Positions 16,807 through 25,434 of a stretch of DNA of 64,000 nt are shown piece by piece. The translations under genes were made by a program, and so were the position numbers. The stretch's first letter is position 1. Each line of letters begins with the position of its first letter. Origin of the DNA: Streptomyces sp. NBC_00539. GTDB lineage: Bacteria; Actinomycetota; Actinomycetes; Streptomycetales; Streptomycetaceae. The stretch covers positions 62,001 through 126,000 of the forward strand of contig NZ_CP107812.1 of the NCBI RefSeq assembly GCF_036346105.1, read 5' to 3'. The notes under the pieces are model-generated. The model saw nothing but the letters and a program-made list of their open reading frames with translations, was not told the DNA's origin and ran no database searches.

Positions 16807-17161
16807 TTGCTTGTTCGTCGACCCCTGCGCCGAGCTGCCCCCGCGGCCTCCGGCCACGTCCGGCTGCACCAGAAGACCGGGGCGCGCTCGGACGCGACCT
16901 CCTGCCGGTGCGCTCGTTCCGGCGTCAGTGGACGGAACGGTCCGGGGCCGGTTCCGTCCAGCCGTGAGGCCTTCCACCCGGCTTGAGCTGCGACGAAGCT
17001 AGTGATCGCCGACGGGGAACACCCACCACGCCGGCATCCGCCGCGTCCGGCGGTACGACCGCTGCGCCTGCAGGGCAGCTGTCACTTCCGGTCGTTGAGA
17101 TCAACCCGCCGATCAACCGGCCGCCGTCGTGCCCGCACCGTACCGAAGGACCCACCCTGTC
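16807..17161. other. Upstream region of the secreted-protein island
   Basis: 355 bp without a gene. An inverted repeat GGACGGAAC (16930-16938) / GTTCCGTCC (16951-16959) could be a regulator site. The promoter for 17162 should lie here. I looked for a c-di-AMP (ydaO) leader, as known before Streptomyces rpf genes, and did not see one. Confidence 0.45.
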
Positions 17162-18025
17162 ATGTCCACGCCTAATCTCCGCCGTATCCTGCTGATCGCC
17201 GCGGTTCCCGTACTCGCCGGCGCTGCCCTGGCCACCGCCCAGTTCACCAGTGCGTTCGCCGCCGACGACCAGCAGGCGGCCTCCCCGCGTACCACCGCAC
17301 CGGCTGTGGCCGCCCCGGCCGCCGGTACACCGACCGCCGGTACGCCGGCCGCAGGCACGCCGACCGCGTCTGCGACGGCTGCCGGGGCAGCGGCCGCCAC
17401 CCCCGCCGCCCCCATGACGCCGCCCCCCGCAGCTGCGAAGCCCAAGGCGGCCCCGCCGGCGTCGGGCAAGGCGCCCGCGCCGCTCACCGTCCAGGAACTG
17501 CCCAACCAGGCCAAGGCAGCGTGGAAGCCGATCGGCGCACCGAAGAACCGCACGGTCGCCCCCAGCAGCAGCCTCAACGAATGCGCCGCCGTCCAGGGAG
17601 CGACCGGCTGGCAGCAGCAGGGCTGGGCGAGCACCGCGAAGACCCCCGCCATCCAGGACACCTTCACCTTCGCCACCCCGGCGGCCGCCGAGCATGCCCG
17701 CCAGGCGCTCGATTCCCAGCTCGACGGCTGCCAGGCCACCCTGCGGGATGCACAGACCAAGCAGGGTCTCGCCCCTGACGCCACGTCCGCCCGTACCGCG
17801 ACCCGTCCGGCGGCCGGCGCCTGGCTGTACCAGTGGACCGCAGTGCCCGGCATGTCGGCGCCCGGCACCCAGGCCCACCACGTCTACCTGGCCCAGGACG
17901 GCGCGGTACTCACCGTCCTCCAGTACAGCGACCTCGCCTCGGCCGGACAGGGCAACTCCGCCACGCCCGCCTCCGACGCCGCCCTCCTGACCACGCTCGC
18001 CGGAAGCCTCGCCCTCACTCGCTGA
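17162..18025 (+). CDS. Secreted protein with Ala/Pro/Thr-rich linker, hypothetical
   Basis: 287 aa from ATG 17162. A signal peptide ends near TSAFA-ADD (residues 30-36). Residues 37-115 are a flexible linker with repeated AAGTPTAGTPAAGTP units. The C-terminal domain (about 115-287) has two Cys (LNECAAV, LDGCQAT) that could form a disulfide and a QYSDLASAG segment. It resembles the general fold of actinobacterial extracellular sensor-type domains, but I cannot name a family. It lies 62 bp ahead of the first propeller enzyme and may be in the same transcript. Confidence 0.75.
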   Translation: MSTPNLRRILLIAAVPVLAGAALATAQFTSAFAADDQQAASPRTTAPAVAAPAAGTPTAGTPAAGTPTASATAAGAAAATPAAPMTPPPAAAKPKAAPPASGKAPAPLTVQELPNQAKAAWKPIGAPKNRTVAPSSSLNECAAVQGATGWQQQGWASTAKTPAIQDTFTFATPAAAEHARQALDSQLDGCQATLRDAQTKQGLAPDATSARTATRPAAGAWLYQWTAVPGMSAPGTQAHHVYLAQDGAVLTVLQYSDLASAGQGNSATPASDAALLTTLAGSLALTR

Positions 18026-18087
18026 GCCCCGACGCCCCCGTCCAGCGCCTCGACTTCCACGCCTCACCCTCGCAAGGAGAAATCACC

Positions 18088-19425
18088 ATGCCCCGTTCCA
18101 AGCGCGCTCTCGCCTCCCTCGCGTCCCTGACCGTGCTCGCCGCCGCCGGCGCCGCCGTGACGCTCGCCGCTCCGGCCCAGGCCGCATCCTCCGTGGGTGG
18201 CACGATCACCCGGGGCGAGGTCATAGCCCGCGCCCAGAGCTGGGTCGATCAGGGTGTGCCGTACAACCAGGGCGCCTACCACTCGGACTCCAACGGCTCG
18301 TACCGGGAGGACTGCTCCGGGTACGTGTCCATGGCCTGGCACCTGAGCTCCAGTCTGACCACGTGGACCCTGCCCGACGTGTCCACCAAGATCAGCTTTT
18401 CGCAGCTCAAGCCGGGTGACGCGATGGACTACACCGACGCGCACACCTTCCTCTTCGCCGGCTGGACCAACCAGTCCACGGGTGCCTTCACCTACTACGC
18501 CGAGAGCAACCCGAACAACCCGACGCACGGCCCGACCTCGGCGAACATCAACAGCTCGTCGTTGGAGGGCTGGCCGACCAGCTACTACGACGCGCTGCGC
18601 TACGACAACATCGTCGACGACGCGGCTCCGGCGCCGGTCATGGCGCGCACCGTGGGCGGCGATTTCAACGGTGACGGCAAGCAGGACATCGCAGGCATCG
18701 ACGCGGGCAGCAACATGAAGCTGTACACGGGTGACGGCGCGGGCACGGTCTCCGGCGGCAGCGACATGCTCGGCAGCAACGGCCTGTGGAAGGGCTTCAA
18801 GGCGATCGCGGCCGGTGACTTCAACGGCGACGGCAAGCAGGACATCGCCGGCATCGACGCCAACGACAACCTCAAGCTGTACACCGGCGACGGTGCCGGT
18901 CACCTCGGTGGCGGAAGCAACATGCTCGGCAGCACGGGCCTGTGGAAGGGCTTCAAGGCCATCACCGCCGCCGACTTCAACGGCGACGGCAAGCAGGACA
19001 TCGCCGGCATCGACGCCAACGACAACCTCAAGCTCTACACCGGCGACGGCGCAGGCGCGGTCGGCGGCGGAAGCAACATGCTCGGCAGCACCGGCCTGTG
19101 GAAGGGCTTCAAGGCCATCACCGCCGCCGACTTCAACTCGGACGGCAAGCAGGACATCGCAGGCATCGACGCCAACGACAACCTCAAGCTCTACACCGGC
19201 GACGGCGCAGGCGCGGTCGGCGGCGGAAGCAACATGCTCGGCAGCACCGGCCTCTGGAAGGGCTTCCGGTCCCTGCTGGCCGCTGACTTCAACGCGGACG
19301 GCAAGCAGGACATCGCCGGCATCGACGCCAACAACAACATGAAGCTGTACGTCGGCAACGGCGCGGGCACCGTCAGCGGCGGCACCAACATGCTCGGCAG
19401 CAACGGCCTCTGGTCCGGCTTCTAA
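18088..19425 (+). CDS. Secreted NlpC/P60-like enzyme with five FG-GAP repeats
   Basis: 445 aa from ATG 18088 with AAGGAGA upstream. A signal peptide ends at AQA-ASS (about 33). Residues 40-175 look like an NlpC/P60-type amidohydrolase: catalytic Cys in EDCSGYVSMAWHL, His in DAHTFLFAGW, and a third polar residue probably in YYAES. Such enzymes cut peptidoglycan stem peptides. Residues 188-445 are five repeats of about 50 aa, each with a calcium-type D-F-N-G-D-G-K-Q-D loop and an LGSTGLWKGF end. This array recurs almost unchanged in the next two genes. Confidence 0.8.
   Translation: MPRSKRALASLASLTVLAAAGAAVTLAAPAQAASSVGGTITRGEVIARAQSWVDQGVPYNQGAYHSDSNGSYREDCSGYVSMAWHLSSSLTTWTLPDVSTKISFSQLKPGDAMDYTDAHTFLFAGWTNQSTGAFTYYAESNPNNPTHGPTSANINSSSLEGWPTSYYDALRYDNIVDDAAPAPVMARTVGGDFNGDGKQDIAGIDAGSNMKLYTGDGAGTVSGGSDMLGSNGLWKGFKAIAAGDFNGDGKQDIAGIDANDNLKLYTGDGAGHLGGGSNMLGSTGLWKGFKAITAADFNGDGKQDIAGIDANDNLKLYTGDGAGAVGGGSNMLGSTGLWKGFKAITAADFNSDGKQDIAGIDANDNLKLYTGDGAGAVGGGSNMLGSTGLWKGFRSLLAADFNADGKQDIAGIDANNNMKLYVGNGAGTVSGGTNMLGSNGLWSGF
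18652..19422 (+). repeat. FG-GAP propeller array 1 (five units)
   Basis: Five in-frame units of about 150-156 bp are nearly identical at DNA level, mainly varying in DANDNL/DAGSNM and LGGGSN/VSGGSD. Confidence 0.85.
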
Positions 19426-19449
19426 GAGCCGGTACCTCTCCCCGCAAGT

Positions 19450-19480
19450 GGTGCCCGGACCTCATCGAGGTCCGGGCACC
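19450..19480 (+). terminator. Hairpin after first propeller gene
   Basis: GGTGCCCGGACCT, a five-base loop and its perfect complement (13-bp stem) start 25 bp after the stop codon. Confidence 0.8.
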
Positions 19481-19561
19481 GGCCCGGCCATGCCCTCCCC
19501 CTGCCCCGTCCTCGAACTGCCCCCGTCCCGAGTCCTTCCGTTTCAGAAACGAGCACATACG

Positions 19562-20737
19562 ATGATCCGCAAGCGCATCCTGTCGGCCACCCTCGTCGGT
19601 CTGGTCTCCGCCTCCGCAGTCTGCCTGAACGTCACCACCGCCGGCGCCGCGTCGGTGAGCACCTGGGACAAGGTGGCGAACTGCGAGAGCAGCGGTAACT
19701 GGAGCATCAACACCGGGAACGGCTACTACGGCGGCTTGCAGTTCTCCGCTTCGACCTGGAGCGCGTTCGGCGGCGGGGCCTACGCTTCTCGGGCCGACCT
19801 GGCCACCAAGCAGCAGCAGATCCTCATAGGCGAGAAGGTCCTCGCGGCCCAGGGCCAGGGGGCCTGGCCCAGCTGCGGTCCGCAGGCGGGTCTGGGCAGC
19901 GACCACGCCGTCCCCTACCCGACCGACCCGACGCCCGCTCCGGCGCCGGCCATGGCGCGGGTGGTGGCCGGTGCCTTCAACGGCCCCACGATGGAGATCG
20001 CCGGCATCGACGCCAACAACAACATGAAGCTGTACATGACCGACGGACCGGCCATCGTGGGCGACAACGGCAGCGACATGCTGGGCAGCAATGGCCTGTG
20101 GAAGGGCTTCAAGGCGATCGCGGCCGGTGACTTCAACGGCGACGGCAAGCGGGACATCGCCGGCATCGATGCCTATGACAACCTCAAGCTGTACACGGGT
20201 GACGGTGCCGGTCACCTTGGTGGCGGCAGCGACATGCTCGGCAGCACGGGCCTGTGGAAGGGCTTCAAGGCCATCACCGCCGGTGACTTCAACTCGGACG
20301 GCAAGCAGGACATCGCGGGCATCGACGCCAACGACAACCTCAAGCTCTACACGGGCGACGGCGCCGGTCACCTCGGCGGCGGAAGCAACATGCTCGGCAG
20401 CACCGGCCTGTGGAAGGGCTTCAAGGCCATCACCGCCGGCGACTTCAACTCGGACGGCAAGCAGGACATCGCAGGCATCGACGCCAACGACAACCTCAAG
20501 CTCTACACCGGCGACGGCACGGGCGCCGTCGGCGGCGGCACCGACATGCTCGGCAGCACCGGCCTCTGGAAGGGCTTCCGGTCCCTGGTGGCGGGCAACT
20601 TCGGCCTGCACGGCAAGGTGGACATCGCCGGCATCGACGCCAACAACAACATGATGGTTTACGCCGGCGACGGTGCCGGCCATGTCAGCGGCGGCATCAA
20701 CATGATGCAGACCAATGGCGCGTGGGCCGGTTTCTAG
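19562..20737 (+). CDS. Secreted Rpf-like transglycosylase with five FG-GAP repeats
   Basis: 391 aa from ATG 19562. A signal peptide ends near TAGA-ASV (about 29). Residues 32-105 are a resuscitation-promoting-factor domain: VSTWDKVANCESSGNW (catalytic Glu in CESSG), YYGGLQFSASTW and two further Cys-containing elements ending WPSCG. These muralytic enzymes help spores or dormant cells resume growth. A linker DPTPAPAPAMAR leads to five propeller repeats like those of the neighbours. The first repeat is degenerate (AFNGPTMEIAG) and the last has lost its calcium loop (GNFGLHGKVD). Confidence 0.85.
   Translation: MIRKRILSATLVGLVSASAVCLNVTTAGAASVSTWDKVANCESSGNWSINTGNGYYGGLQFSASTWSAFGGGAYASRADLATKQQQILIGEKVLAAQGQGAWPSCGPQAGLGSDHAVPYPTDPTPAPAPAMARVVAGAFNGPTMEIAGIDANNNMKLYMTDGPAIVGDNGSDMLGSNGLWKGFKAIAAGDFNGDGKRDIAGIDAYDNLKLYTGDGAGHLGGGSDMLGSTGLWKGFKAITAGDFNSDGKQDIAGIDANDNLKLYTGDGAGHLGGGSNMLGSTGLWKGFKAITAGDFNSDGKQDIAGIDANDNLKLYTGDGTGAVGGGTDMLGSTGLWKGFRSLVAGNFGLHGKVDIAGIDANNNMMVYAGDGAGHVSGGINMMQTNGAWAGF
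19951..20734 (+). repeat. FG-GAP propeller array 2 (five units)
   Basis: Five units homologous to arrays 1 and 3. Units 2-4 are almost identical in DNA to units of array 1, which suggests duplication and gene conversion. Confidence 0.8.
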
Positions 20738-20793
20738 AGCCCGGCCGCGTCCCTCCTCCCGTCCCCTCCCCTCCCCTCAGCAAGGTGTCCGTC

Positions 20794-23178
20794 ATGCGGA
20801 AGAAGCCCAGCGGCCGCGCACTGGCCCGAGGCACACTCGCGCTGTCCCTCGCCATCTCCGCCGCCCTCGCCTCCGGCGGGTTCGCCACAGCGGCGGCGAT
20901 GCGGCCCTCGGACGGCTCAGCCGCGCAAGCCGACCTGGTCGGGAGCGGAGTCCAGCTCGCCAAAGCTCCCCGCGAGCACCAGCTCTTCCCTCGCGACCCG
21001 GCCACGAACAACGCCGTCGTCACCATCGCCGGCAGTGTCGTACAGGCCGGTGCCACCTCGATGCGGCTGGACATCGCCCGGGACGGGCAGGCCCTGTCGA
21101 GCAGCAGTGTCCCGGTGCAGGGGGCAGGATCGGGGTTCACCTTCGCGCCCCGGATCCAGGCGGGGCTGAACAGCTACTCCTTCCGTCTCTACTCCGTCTC
21201 CGGTTCCTCCGCCACGCTCCAGGGGACGTGGAGCGACATCGTGGCGGGCGACGTGTTCATCGTGAGCGGGCAATCGAATGCCGCCGCCCGCCAGCACTTC
21301 CCGTCGAATCCCGGCAACCCGTCCGACACGTCCAACTCCAGCGGCGCGGACCGGTCGCCCTGGGTGCGCACGTTCGGATCGTCCACGGCCGATCCCACGA
21401 CCGCCGGCCAGGACGACACCTGGCAGGTCGCGGACGGCGACTCGTACCAGGTGTCGGGAGCGGTCGGTCAGTACGCGCTCCGCCTGGGCCGCCAGGAGGT
21501 GAACACGTACGGCATCCCCGTCGCCCTCTTGCAGGGCGGTCACGAAGGCCGACCCGTCACCTTCTTCCAGCGCAACGACGCGAGCCCCGCAGACCCCGGG
21601 ACGAACTACGGACGCCTGCTCGGGCGGGCCCAGCGGGCGGGGGTACAGGGTCAGGTCCGCGGCATCTTCTGGTACCAGGGGGAGTCCGACAACAACGACG
21701 TCGCGAGCCAGACCTCGGGTTTCGCCTCCCTCCTGGACGACTGGAGGACCGACTACCCGGGCGTGGAGCACGTCTACGCCCACCAGATCCGCAACGGCTG
21801 TCTCGACGCCGCCGGCGCACCGCAGAACTCGTACGAGGAGCGCGAGGCGCAGCGGCGGTACGCCTCCCTCCCGGGCGTCACCGTCCTGTCCACCACCGGC
21901 ATCGACGGGCAGGGTCCCGACAACTGCCACTACTACTACGCCGGCGGGTACCGCGATCTCGCCGACCGCGACTTCCTCTCCATGGCCCGCGACTACTACG
22001 GCGGCAGCGCCGCGGCGAGCACCGCTCCCGACCCGCAGCGGGCGTGGTTCTCCAAGGCCGACCACACCGAGATCACCATCGCCCTGCGCACTGCCGGTGA
22101 CGCGCTGGTCGCCGGGTGCGGCCCCGTGAGCGACTTCGTCGTCAACGGAAGCCCGGTGTCGGTGGCGTCGATGTCCGTCAGGCCCGGGTTCATCCACCTG
22201 CGTCTGACGGGCCCGGCTACCGGGGCCACGGGCGTCGGCTACGTCGGCCACGACGGAGCCGGCCCCTGGATCACGAACAGCAACGGCATCGGCCTGTTGG
22301 CCTTCTACAACCTGCCGCTCTCCGCGGATCAGGCCGGGACCTTCCCGACGCCGCTCGCCAACTGCCCGCCTCCCGCTCCGGCGCCGGTCATGGCGCGGAC
22401 CGTGGGCGGCGATTTCAACGGTGACGGCAAGCAGGACATCGCAGGCATCGACGCGAACAGCAACATGAAGCTGTACACGGGTGACGGCGCGGGCACGGTC
22501 TCCGGCGGCAGCGACATGCTCGGCAGCACCGGGCTGTGGAGGGGCTTCAAGGCGATCACCGCCGGTGACTTCAACGGCGACGGCAAGCAGGACATCGCCG
22601 GGATCGACGCCAACGACAACCTCAAGCTCTACACCGGCGACGGCGCCGGTCACCTCGGTGGCGGAAGCAACATGCTCGGCAGCACCGGCCTCTGGAAGAA
22701 CTTCAAGGCCATCACCGCCGCCGACTTCAACGGCGACGGCAAGCAGGACATCGCCGGCATCGACGCGGGCAGCAACATGAAGCTCTACACGGGTGACGGC
22801 TCGGGCGCGGTGGGCGGCGGCAGCGACATGCTCGGCAGCACCGGCCTCTGGAGGGGCTTCAAGGCCATCACGTCGGGCGACTTCAACGGCGATGGCAAGA
22901 GCGACATCGCGGGAATCGACGCCAACGACAACCTCAAGCTGTACACCGGCGACGGCGCGGGCACCGTCGGCGGCGGCAGCGACATGCTCGGCAGCACCGG
23001 CCTGTGGAAGGGCTTCCGGTCCCTGCTGGCCGCCGACTTCAACGGCGACGGCAAGCGGGACATCGCCGGCATCGACGCCAATAACAACATGAAGCTGTAC
23101 ACCGGTGACGGGGCCGGTCGGGTCGGTGGGGGGAGCGACATGGTCGGGGGCGGCAGGGGGGTTTGGGGCGGGTTCTGA
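20794..23178 (+). CDS. Secreted SASA-type carbohydrate esterase with five FG-GAP repeats
   Basis: 794 aa from ATG 20794 (GTG 20785 is also possible; CAAGG lies upstream). A signal peptide ends around FATA-AAM. Residues 60-420 form an SGNH/SASA (sialate O-acetylesterase-like) domain: nucleophile Ser in VFIVSGQSNA, oxyanion/support block GIFWYQGESDNND, and a likely catalytic His in DNCHYYYAGGYRDL. A beta domain follows (about 410-525). The five-repeat propeller starts near residue 537 after PPPAPAPVMAR. It probably removes acetyl groups from a cell-wall or plant glycan. Intergenic spacing suggests the same regulon as the two previous genes. Confidence 0.8.
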   Translation: MRKKPSGRALARGTLALSLAISAALASGGFATAAAMRPSDGSAAQADLVGSGVQLAKAPREHQLFPRDPATNNAVVTIAGSVVQAGATSMRLDIARDGQALSSSSVPVQGAGSGFTFAPRIQAGLNSYSFRLYSVSGSSATLQGTWSDIVAGDVFIVSGQSNAAARQHFPSNPGNPSDTSNSSGADRSPWVRTFGSSTADPTTAGQDDTWQVADGDSYQVSGAVGQYALRLGRQEVNTYGIPVALLQGGHEGRPVTFFQRNDASPADPGTNYGRLLGRAQRAGVQGQVRGIFWYQGESDNNDVASQTSGFASLLDDWRTDYPGVEHVYAHQIRNGCLDAAGAPQNSYEEREAQRRYASLPGVTVLSTTGIDGQGPDNCHYYYAGGYRDLADRDFLSMARDYYGGSAAASTAPDPQRAWFSKADHTEITIALRTAGDALVAGCGPVSDFVVNGSPVSVASMSVRPGFIHLRLTGPATGATGVGYVGHDGAGPWITNSNGIGLLAFYNLPLSADQAGTFPTPLANCPPPAPAPVMARTVGGDFNGDGKQDIAGIDANSNMKLYTGDGAGTVSGGSDMLGSTGLWRGFKAITAGDFNGDGKQDIAGIDANDNLKLYTGDGAGHLGGGSNMLGSTGLWKNFKAITAADFNGDGKQDIAGIDAGSNMKLYTGDGSGAVGGGSDMLGSTGLWRGFKAITSGDFNGDGKSDIAGIDANDNLKLYTGDGAGTVGGGSDMLGSTGLWKGFRSLLAADFNGDGKRDIAGIDANNNMKLYTGDGAGRVGGGSDMVGGGRGVWGGF
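22402..23175 (+). repeat. FG-GAP propeller array 3 (five units)
   Basis: Five units. The entry DNA (ATGGCGCG-ACCGTGGGCGGC and following) is almost identical to that of array 1. The last unit ends in a Gly-rich variant, VGGGRGVWGGF. Confidence 0.8.
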
Positions 23179-23231
23179 TCGGGGTGGGCCGGGGATGTAA
23201 GGCGACGGCGGGGCATCTGGACTCTTGTGAG

Positions 23232-23247
23232 TATAAGATGTCGTATG
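23232..23247. promoter_or_regulatory. Palindrome TATAAGATGTCGTATG, candidate MarR site
   Basis: It matches CATAAGATGTCTTATG (perfect arms at 28875-28890) at 14 of 16 positions. It lies 59 bp before the aldo/keto reductase start. Confidence 0.55.
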
Positions 23248-23305
23248 GTCTGCCGCCGCCGGCGTGGGTGGGGCGTGGGCTGTCACACCGACGGAAGGGG
23301 AAGCT

Positions 23306-24331
23306 GTGCGCACGACCACTCTCGGACGTACCGGTATCACGGTCAGCCGGATCGCTCTGGGCACGATGATGCTCGGGGCTTGGGGGAACCGGGATCACGA
23401 GGACGGCGAACGGCTGGTCCGTACCGCCCTGGATGCCGGGGTCAACCTCGTCGACACCGCGGACATGTACTCGGCCGGCGAGTCGGAGCGCATCGTCGGC
23501 AAGGCCCTCAAGGGGCGGCGGGACGAGGTCGTTCTCGCGACCAAGGTGCACTTCCCGATGGGCGGGGGCGGGAACCGGCAGGGCAACTCGCGGCGCTGGA
23601 TCCGGCAGGCCGTCGAGGGGAGCCTGCGGCGCCTGGACACGGACCGCATCGACTTGTACCAGGTCCACCGGCCGGATCCCTCGACGGACATCGACGAGAC
23701 GCTCTCGGTCCTGTCCGACCTGGTGAGGGAGGGGAAGGTGCTGGCCATCGGGAGCTCGGACTTCCCGGCGGAGCAGATGGTGGAGGCCCGCTGGACGGCC
23801 GAGCGGCGCGGGCACGTGCCGTTCCACACCGAGCAGCCGCCGTACTCCGTCTTCATGCGGGGCGTGGAGCGTTCGGTGCTGCCGACGGCGCAGAAGTACG
23901 GCGTCGGCGTCCTCACGTGGAGTCCGCTGGCCAGCGGCTGGCTCACCGGCAAGTACCGTCGCGGTGGGCCGCTGGAGCTCAACGACTTCCGGCGTGATCT
24001 CATCCCGCACAAGTTCGACCAGAGCCTGCCCGGCAATGCCCGTAAGTACGAGGTGGTCGAGGATCTGCTGCGCCTCGCCTCGGACGCGGGACTGTCCCTC
24101 ACGCACCTCGCGCTGGCCTTCGTCCTGAGCCATCCGGCCGTCGACAGCGCCCTCATCGGCCCGCGCACCACGGACCAGCTGGCGGATCTGCTGGCCGCCG
24201 CCGATGTGGAACTGGACGACGCGGTGCTGGACCGGATCGACGAGCTGGTCCCTCCGGGCACCGACCTCAATCCCGCGGACGCGGACTACACACCGCCGCA
24301 GCTGGCGGACGCGTCGCTGCGCAGGCGCTGA
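23306..24331 (+). CDS. Aldo/keto reductase
   Basis: 341 aa from GTG 23306, preceded by GAAGGGGAAG. The NAD(P)H-dependent AKR barrel is clear: catalytic Asp/Tyr in NLVDTADMYSAGESE, Lys in VLATKVHF, and His in DLYQVHRPDPSTD. The C-terminal cofactor region HPAVDSALIGPRTTDQL is also present. The substrate is unknown. It is the first gene rightward before the zinc-ribbon ORF and MarR gene and carries a MarR-type palindrome upstream, which suggests control by that regulator (inference). Confidence 0.88.
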   Translation: MRTTTLGRTGITVSRIALGTMMLGAWGNRDHEDGERLVRTALDAGVNLVDTADMYSAGESERIVGKALKGRRDEVVLATKVHFPMGGGGNRQGNSRRWIRQAVEGSLRRLDTDRIDLYQVHRPDPSTDIDETLSVLSDLVREGKVLAIGSSDFPAEQMVEARWTAERRGHVPFHTEQPPYSVFMRGVERSVLPTAQKYGVGVLTWSPLASGWLTGKYRRGGPLELNDFRRDLIPHKFDQSLPGNARKYEVVEDLLRLASDAGLSLTHLALAFVLSHPAVDSALIGPRTTDQLADLLAAADVELDDAVLDRIDELVPPGTDLNPADADYTPPQLADASLRRR

Positions 24332-24332
24332 C

Positions 24333-24812
24333 GTGTACGCCGAGAGTGCGCCGGCGACGCCGTACGGGGCGCGGGCCGCGGTGCTGGAGGGCTGCGTCGT
24401 GTGCGGGGTGTGCGGTGAGCCCTGCCTCTACGCGCCGGCCGGGTCCGGCGCCTACCGGTGCGGCTCGGGGTGTCAGCCCGCCGCCCCGGCCGCCGAGCTG
24501 GAGCAGCGGGTCGGGCGGGCGGTGATGGAGCGCCTGTACAGCCCCGGTGGGCTCGTGCGCATGGCCGCCGCGCAGGAACTGCTGCACGGGCTGGGGATCG
24601 AGCTGGCGTACCCGGTGCCGGTGTCGGCGCGGCACGCCGTGCACCAGTGGTCGTACGACTTCGACCAGGACACGCGCCGCTCGACGGTGAGTGACGCGCT
24701 GCTGGCCGTGGTTATGGGTCCCCCGCCGCAGGGGGACGGGGGTGAGGACGTACGGCTCTTCTTCGCCTGGCGCCACCCCCGCACCGCCCCGCACGGCCCC
24801 GGAGCCATCTGA
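24333..24812 (+). CDS. Small putative zinc-ribbon protein, hypothetical
   Basis: 159 aa from GTG 24333, 1 bp after the reductase stop. The N-terminal part has four to six Cys (CVVCGVCGEPC ... YRCGSGCQ), a possible zinc ribbon similar to those of recombinase tails. A helical stretch follows (AELEQRVGRAVMERL) and the C-terminal half has no known features. The gene ends in TGATG, overlapping a possible upstream start of the MarR gene. The tight spacing supports a real gene, but the start and function are uncertain. Confidence 0.5.
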   Translation: MYAESAPATPYGARAAVLEGCVVCGVCGEPCLYAPAGSGAYRCGSGCQPAAPAAELEQRVGRAVMERLYSPGGLVRMAAAQELLHGLGIELAYPVPVSARHAVHQWSYDFDQDTRRSTVSDALLAVVMGPPPQGDGGEDVRLFFAWRHPRTAPHGPGAI

Positions 24813-24842
24813 TGTCAGATCATGTGCAGGGGTCGTGCGGTG

Positions 24843-24858
24843 GTAAGAGATATGCGGG
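24843..24858. promoter_or_regulatory. Weak match to the MarR-type palindrome
   Basis: GGTAAGAGATATGCGG shares the TAAGAGAT-TG core with the site at 33446 (10 of 16 bases). It lies just before the MarR start, so autoregulation is possible, but the match is weak. Confidence 0.25.
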
Positions 24859-24871
24859 TAACCTTCACGTC

Positions 24872-25324
24872 ATGGCGTCATCGGCGATGGAAGAGCGCAT
24901 CGGGGAGCACATCAAGCGGGTGGAGCAGGAGCTCACGTCCGCCAAGCATGCTGCCCTGAGGCCGTTCAAGCTCAGTGTTCCGCAGTACAACGTGCTGCTG
25001 GCCCTGCAGCAGCAGCCGGGGCTGTCCGGCGCGGCGCTCGCGCGCCGCGGCATGGTCACACCGCAGACGATGTCGTCGGTGCTGGCCACCTTGGAGGGCC
25101 GGGGCCTGGTGGAGCGCCGCCCGCACCCGATCCACCAGCACATCCTGGAGGGCCGCCTCACCCGCACCGGGGGAGCCCTGATCCGGCGCGCCGACGAGGC
25201 CGTACGGGAGGTCGAAGCCGTCCTGAGCGCCTGCTTCGAGGCGGACGCGGCCAAGGAGTTCCTGGCGCGGCTGGAGACGTGCTCGAAGGCGCTGGCGGGC
25301 TACAAGCCGGCCGAGGGGAAGTAG
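24872..25324 (+). CDS. MarR-family transcriptional regulator
   Basis: 150 aa from ATG 24872 (an in-frame ATG at 24812 would add 20 residues). The winged helix is clear: LSVPQYNVLLALQQQPGLSGAALARR, recognition helix TPQTMSSVLATLEGRGLVER, and the wing RPHPIHQHILEGRLTRTG. Helices at both ends form the dimer interface. MarR proteins bind palindromes of 16-20 bp and release DNA with small phenolic or oxidising ligands. Palindromes near 23232, 28875 and 33446 are the candidate targets, which would tie two oxidoreductases, an exporter and the AfsA-type operon together. Confidence 0.85.
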   Translation: MASSAMEERIGEHIKRVEQELTSAKHAALRPFKLSVPQYNVLLALQQQPGLSGAALARRGMVTPQTMSSVLATLEGRGLVERRPHPIHQHILEGRLTRTGGALIRRADEAVREVEAVLSACFEADAAKEFLARLETCSKALAGYKPAEGK

Positions 25325-25331
25325 CCGCCTC

Positions 25332-25386
25332 GACGCGAAGCCCCGGCGGGGCGGGCTCCGGGCCCGCCCCGCCGGGGCTTCGCGTC
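25332..25386. terminator. Bidirectional terminator between MarR and SDR genes
   Basis: Perfect 25-bp arms (25332-25356 and 25362-25386) around a five-base loop, between convergent genes. Confidence 0.9.
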
Positions 25387-25434
25387 AGCATCTTGGGGAG
25401 CTGCCAGTCTTCGGGAGCTGCCGGCCTTCTTGAG

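Noticed and set aside
16807-17161. c-di-AMP (ydaO) riboswitch upstream of the wall-enzyme island
   Set aside because: Such leaders precede rpf genes in Streptomyces, so I looked here and at 19426-19561. The conserved blocks were not found and the second gap is too short.
20917-23364. 815-codon minus frame opposite the SASA/propeller gene
   Set aside because: Antisense shadow of the repeated propeller DNA; it has repeated Val/Ala/Asp strings and no signal or domain.
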